Source of the DNA: an uncultured Ectothiorhodospiraceae bacterium
GTDB lineage: Bacteria > Pseudomonadota > Gammaproteobacteria > UBA6429 > Thiohalophilaceae
Reading direction: 5' to 3'
Assembly (NCBI GenBank): GCA_947259425.1
Contig: CAMYMO010000466.1
Span: 1 to 6,340, forward strand
DNA: 6,340 nucleotides
Shown: piece after piece, positions 4,436-6,340 of the stretch
Layout of the letters: every line of letters begins with the position of its first letter
Numbering within the stretch: the stretch's first letter is position 1
The notes under the pieces: generated by a model
What the model was told of the DNA's origin: nothing
Database searches by the model: none
Seen by the model: only the letters and a program-made list of their open reading frames with translations
Made by a program: the position numbers and the translations under genes

Positions 4436-6217
4436 TTGTTTTGTGGTGAAAAAGGGATCAAACACTTTGGAAATTTCCTGGTTTTTAATTCCGGCGCCGG
4501 TATCGATGATTTCAACCGCCACATAATCGATATCTTTATAGGACTTAATGTGGATTGTTCCACCTACCACCGAGGCCTGTACGGCATTTAATATTATATT
4601 AACCAGGACTTGTTGAATCTGGTTCATATCCGCAACTAAAAATAAATCATGCTCTAATTCGGTTACCACGGTTATCTCTGCAGATTCAACCCGATGTTGT
4701 AATAAGTCCAATGTGTCTTCGACTAATTGGCTCATATTAAATTCGTGATAATCAGGTTTATTTTCACGGGCAAAACTCAGTATTCCCTGAACTATACGTG
4801 CACAGCGTTGCCCTTCTTTTTTCAGTAAGCTTATATCATTCCTGGCATCTTCATTATCTTTCACTTCATCCTCAATAAGTGACGCCAAAGACATGATATT
4901 CATAAGAGGATTATTAATTTCATGTCCGATACCTGCAGCCAGTTGCCCAACTGAAGCCAGCCGTTCAGATTGCCGGGCAAGTTTTTCGGCTTTATCTCTT
5001 TCGCGTTTCGCTTTCACCAGACTGGCGGTTAAATAATTAAACGCCTTACCGGCAATACCAATCTCGTCATTACGTGTATCTTTGTAGCGGGCTGAATGAT
5101 CGCCATCCGCATAGCGTGTAATGGCTTCAGCTAGATCATGAACCGGTTGTGACATCTGCCACGCTGCCCAGACAGAAATCAATAAACTGATCACCAATAA
5201 CACGCCAAGTAAAAGCCAGATTGAATGACGTAAATTATCTATCGAGGCAAAAACGGTTTTACTATCGGCTTCAACCAGTAACAACCATGATGTATCGGGG
5301 CGTGTTTCAAAGGGAGATAACGTCTGAAAGAAAAGCATTCGGCCATCATTTCGAAAAAGCGAGCCTTTTTTACGATTCTGTTTTATGTATGACCATTCAT
5401 CTGCCGTGATTTCGTTCGTGAATCGATATTGGGAATCTAATTGGTTGCCAAAACGTTTAGAAATATCGTGGTGATAAAGATAAATCCCATCACGAACCGT
5501 CCCTTCATTTATTTCGACCACAAAGGCGTTACCAGGGTAACCGCCTAAAGCAGCTTTAACTGTAGAATCAAGCCGTGTCCCCCACATATTAACAACCAAC
5601 AGACCATCTTCGCGATCAAGTTCATCCTTGACTGAGGCAGAGTAACGTACCATGGCAGGGCAAAAATCGGCATCATGCGTTACTCGACCCAGTTCAAAAT
5701 CAGACATCACCACATCTTGTTGCATACCCTGGGTATATTTGAAAAACGATTTTTTTGATTGATCAGCAACGTATAGACGTTTATTTTTTTTATCTAACAA
5801 TTTGGGCTCAATCGGCTTGCCCTCCTTGACCTTAACCAATGTTTTTCCCTGAGGGTCAATAAAGCGCAACGCCTGAATACTCGGTACCACATGTGAATAA
5901 TTTAAAAAAAACAATTCCAGGTCTTCCGCCAGGCGTTGGTATTCAGATGGATTCAAATCCTGATTCGATTGTTTTCGCGTAAACGCGGCAAAGTGCTGAA
6001 CCGCAGGTACATGCGCCAGGCCGCGGGCAATGGCTTTCTGATTGTTTAAAATCAGCTGGATCTCATCAGACATTTTGGTCAAAGTGACATGCAATTCTTT
6101 TTCTGTCTGCGTCCGTAATTCAGACTCTGCGCGATCAACCACGCCAAACAATAGAATTAACAGCGGAACCGCTGTCATTAGGCTTAAGATTAAAAAGAAT
6201 TTATGGCGCAGTTGCAT
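4373..6217 (-). CDS. Membrane sensor histidine kinase (Cache-like, HAMP, HisKA), ATPase domain truncated by deletion and frameshift
   Basis: As read, the protein has 614 residues. Domains in order: membrane segment (about 8-27); large periplasmic region (about 28-330) with the look of a double Cache sensor; second membrane segment (about 333-353); HAMP (about 354-405); a linker coiled coil; HisKA with phospho-acceptor His432 (GHEINNPLMN); and an HATPase_c domain with N box Asn544 (NIILNAVQA), G1 box DTGAGI (572-577) and F box FDPFFTTK (586-593). After Q594 (4436-4438) the frame gives 20 unrelated residues and stops. The G2 box (GxGLGL) and roughly 30 expected residues are missing, and the true C-terminal strand follows in another frame (4339-4435). 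Autokinase activity is therefore doubtful. The ATG at 6217 is preceded by a weak ribosome site and, four codons upstream, an in-frame stop. The ligand is unknown; a sulfur compound is inferred from the neighbours. Confidence 0.88.
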   Translation of the reverse strand: MQLRHKFFLILSLMTAVPLLILLFGVVDRAESELRTQTEKELHVTLTKMSDEIQLILNNQKAIARGLAHVPAVQHFAAFTRKQSNQDLNPSEYQRLAEDLELFFLNYSHVVPSIQALRFIDPQGKTLVKVKEGKPIEPKLLDKKNKRLYVADQSKKSFFKYTQGMQQDVVMSDFELGRVTHDADFCPAMVRYSASVKDELDREDGLLVVNMWGTRLDSTVKAALGGYPGNAFVVEINEGTVRDGIYLYHHDISKRFGNQLDSQYRFTNEITADEWSYIKQNRKKGSLFRNDGRMLFFQTLSPFETRPDTSWLLLVEADSKTVFASIDNLRHSIWLLLGVLLVISLLISVWAAWQMSQPVHDLAEAITRYADGDHSARYKDTRNDEIGIAGKAFNYLTASLVKAKRERDKAEKLARQSERLASVGQLAAGIGHEINNPLMNIMSLASLIEDEVKDNEDARNDISLLKKEGQRCARIVQGILSFARENKPDYHEFNMSQLVEDTLDLLQHRVESAEITVVTELEHDLFLVADMNQIQQVLVNIILNAVQASVVGGTIHIKSYKDIDYVAVEIIDTGAGIKNQEISKVFDPFFTTKQGRMFASCDPASLTGRSRPAI

Positions 6218-6239
6218 ATCTGTATTTTGCTATTTTCTC

Positions 6240-6250
6240 TGCATTTTGCA
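6240..6250 (-). promoter_or_regulatory. Candidate regulator site TGCA-N3-TGCA over the kinase start point
   Basis: The minus strand reads TGCAAAATGCA, the third copy of the motif in the window. It begins two bases after the -10 box (6253-6258) and covers about -4 to +7 of the predicted transcript, where a bound protein would block RNA polymerase. This fits negative autoregulation of the kinase-regulator operon, as known for NtrC at its own sigma-70 promoters. Binding is inferred. Confidence 0.4.
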
Positions 6251-6252
6251 TA

Positions 6253-6261
6253 AGTATAGCA
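6253..6261 (-). promoter_or_regulatory. Extended -10 sigma-70 promoter of the kinase-regulator operon
   Basis: On the minus strand TGCTATACT is an extended -10 element (TG, one base, then TATACT), 36 bp upstream of the kinase ATG. No good -35 box lies 16-18 bp upstream (the best is TTATCG-like), which extended -10 promoters can tolerate. The start point would be near 6246, giving a leader of about 29 nt without a strong Shine-Dalgarno sequence. No GG-N10-GC pattern is seen upstream of this gene. Confidence 0.5.
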
Positions 6262-6340
6262 AGATATGGGGAGTTACGATAATTTTCGCAGGTTACGTAC
6301 TGAACTGAATATTAGAAAACTCTAATGTAATACGCAATTT

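Noticed and set aside
4431..4445. Programmed ribosomal frameshift restoring the kinase C-terminus
   Set aside because: Switching frame would regain the last strand but not the missing G2 segment, and I see no clear slippery heptamer with a following stem. A deletion explains it better.
4339..4563. A 74-codon minus-strand frame as a separate small gene
   Set aside because: Its first half is an out-of-frame shadow of the kinase ATPase domain and its second half is the displaced kinase C-terminus; no ribosome site of its own.
6311..6326. ATTAGA-AAAC-TCTAAT hairpin near the right edge as a terminator
   Set aside because: The stem is short and AT-only in large part, with no T run on either strand; at most a weak operator-like dyad.

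Overview
The window looks like a piece of chromosome from a sulfur-oxidising proteobacterium, most likely a gammaproteobacterium of moderate to low GC. The evidence is a soxYZ pair, a DsrE-type (COG1416-like) sulfur protein, an initiator tRNA of the gammaproteobacterial kind, and strong AGGAGG-type ribosome binding sites. The genus cannot be read from the sequence.

Layout from left to right. (1) Positions 1-50 hold the 5' part of an initiator tRNA (tRNA-fMet) on the minus strand, cut by the window edge, with a well-formed sigma-70 promoter at 64-92. (2) A non-coding region of about 340 bp leads into soxY and soxZ on the plus strand; it holds a -24/-12 (sigma-54) promoter and several palindromic elements. 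The soxYZ unit ends in a strong hairpin terminator. (3) On the minus strand lies an unrecognised four-helix membrane protein (1328-2116). (4) A secreted DsrE-family protein (2283-2753, minus) has its own sigma-54 promoter and a cUUCGg-loop terminator. (5) A two-component system on the minus strand follows: a Cache/HAMP sensor histidine kinase (4373-6217) and an NtrC-type sigma-54 activator (2970-4349).

The window reads as a self-contained regulon. A membrane sensor with a periplasmic Cache-like domain and a sigma-54 enhancer-binding regulator sit beside two operons for periplasmic sulfur-handling proteins. Both operons carry GG-N10-GC promoters. An 11-bp motif, TGCA-WAW-TGCA, occurs once upstream of soxY, once upstream of the dsrE-like gene, and once over the predicted start point of the kinase gene. 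I found it nowhere else in the window. This is what one expects of a regulator that activates two sulfur operons from upstream sites and represses its own operon.

The main oddity is in the kinase. Its ATP-binding domain runs normally through the N, G1 and F boxes, then jumps into a different frame. The G2 (GxGLGL) segment is absent, and the ancestral last beta-strand and tail survive out of frame, overlapping the start of the regulator gene. The kinase is therefore probably damaged by a deletion, or the assembly is wrong there.
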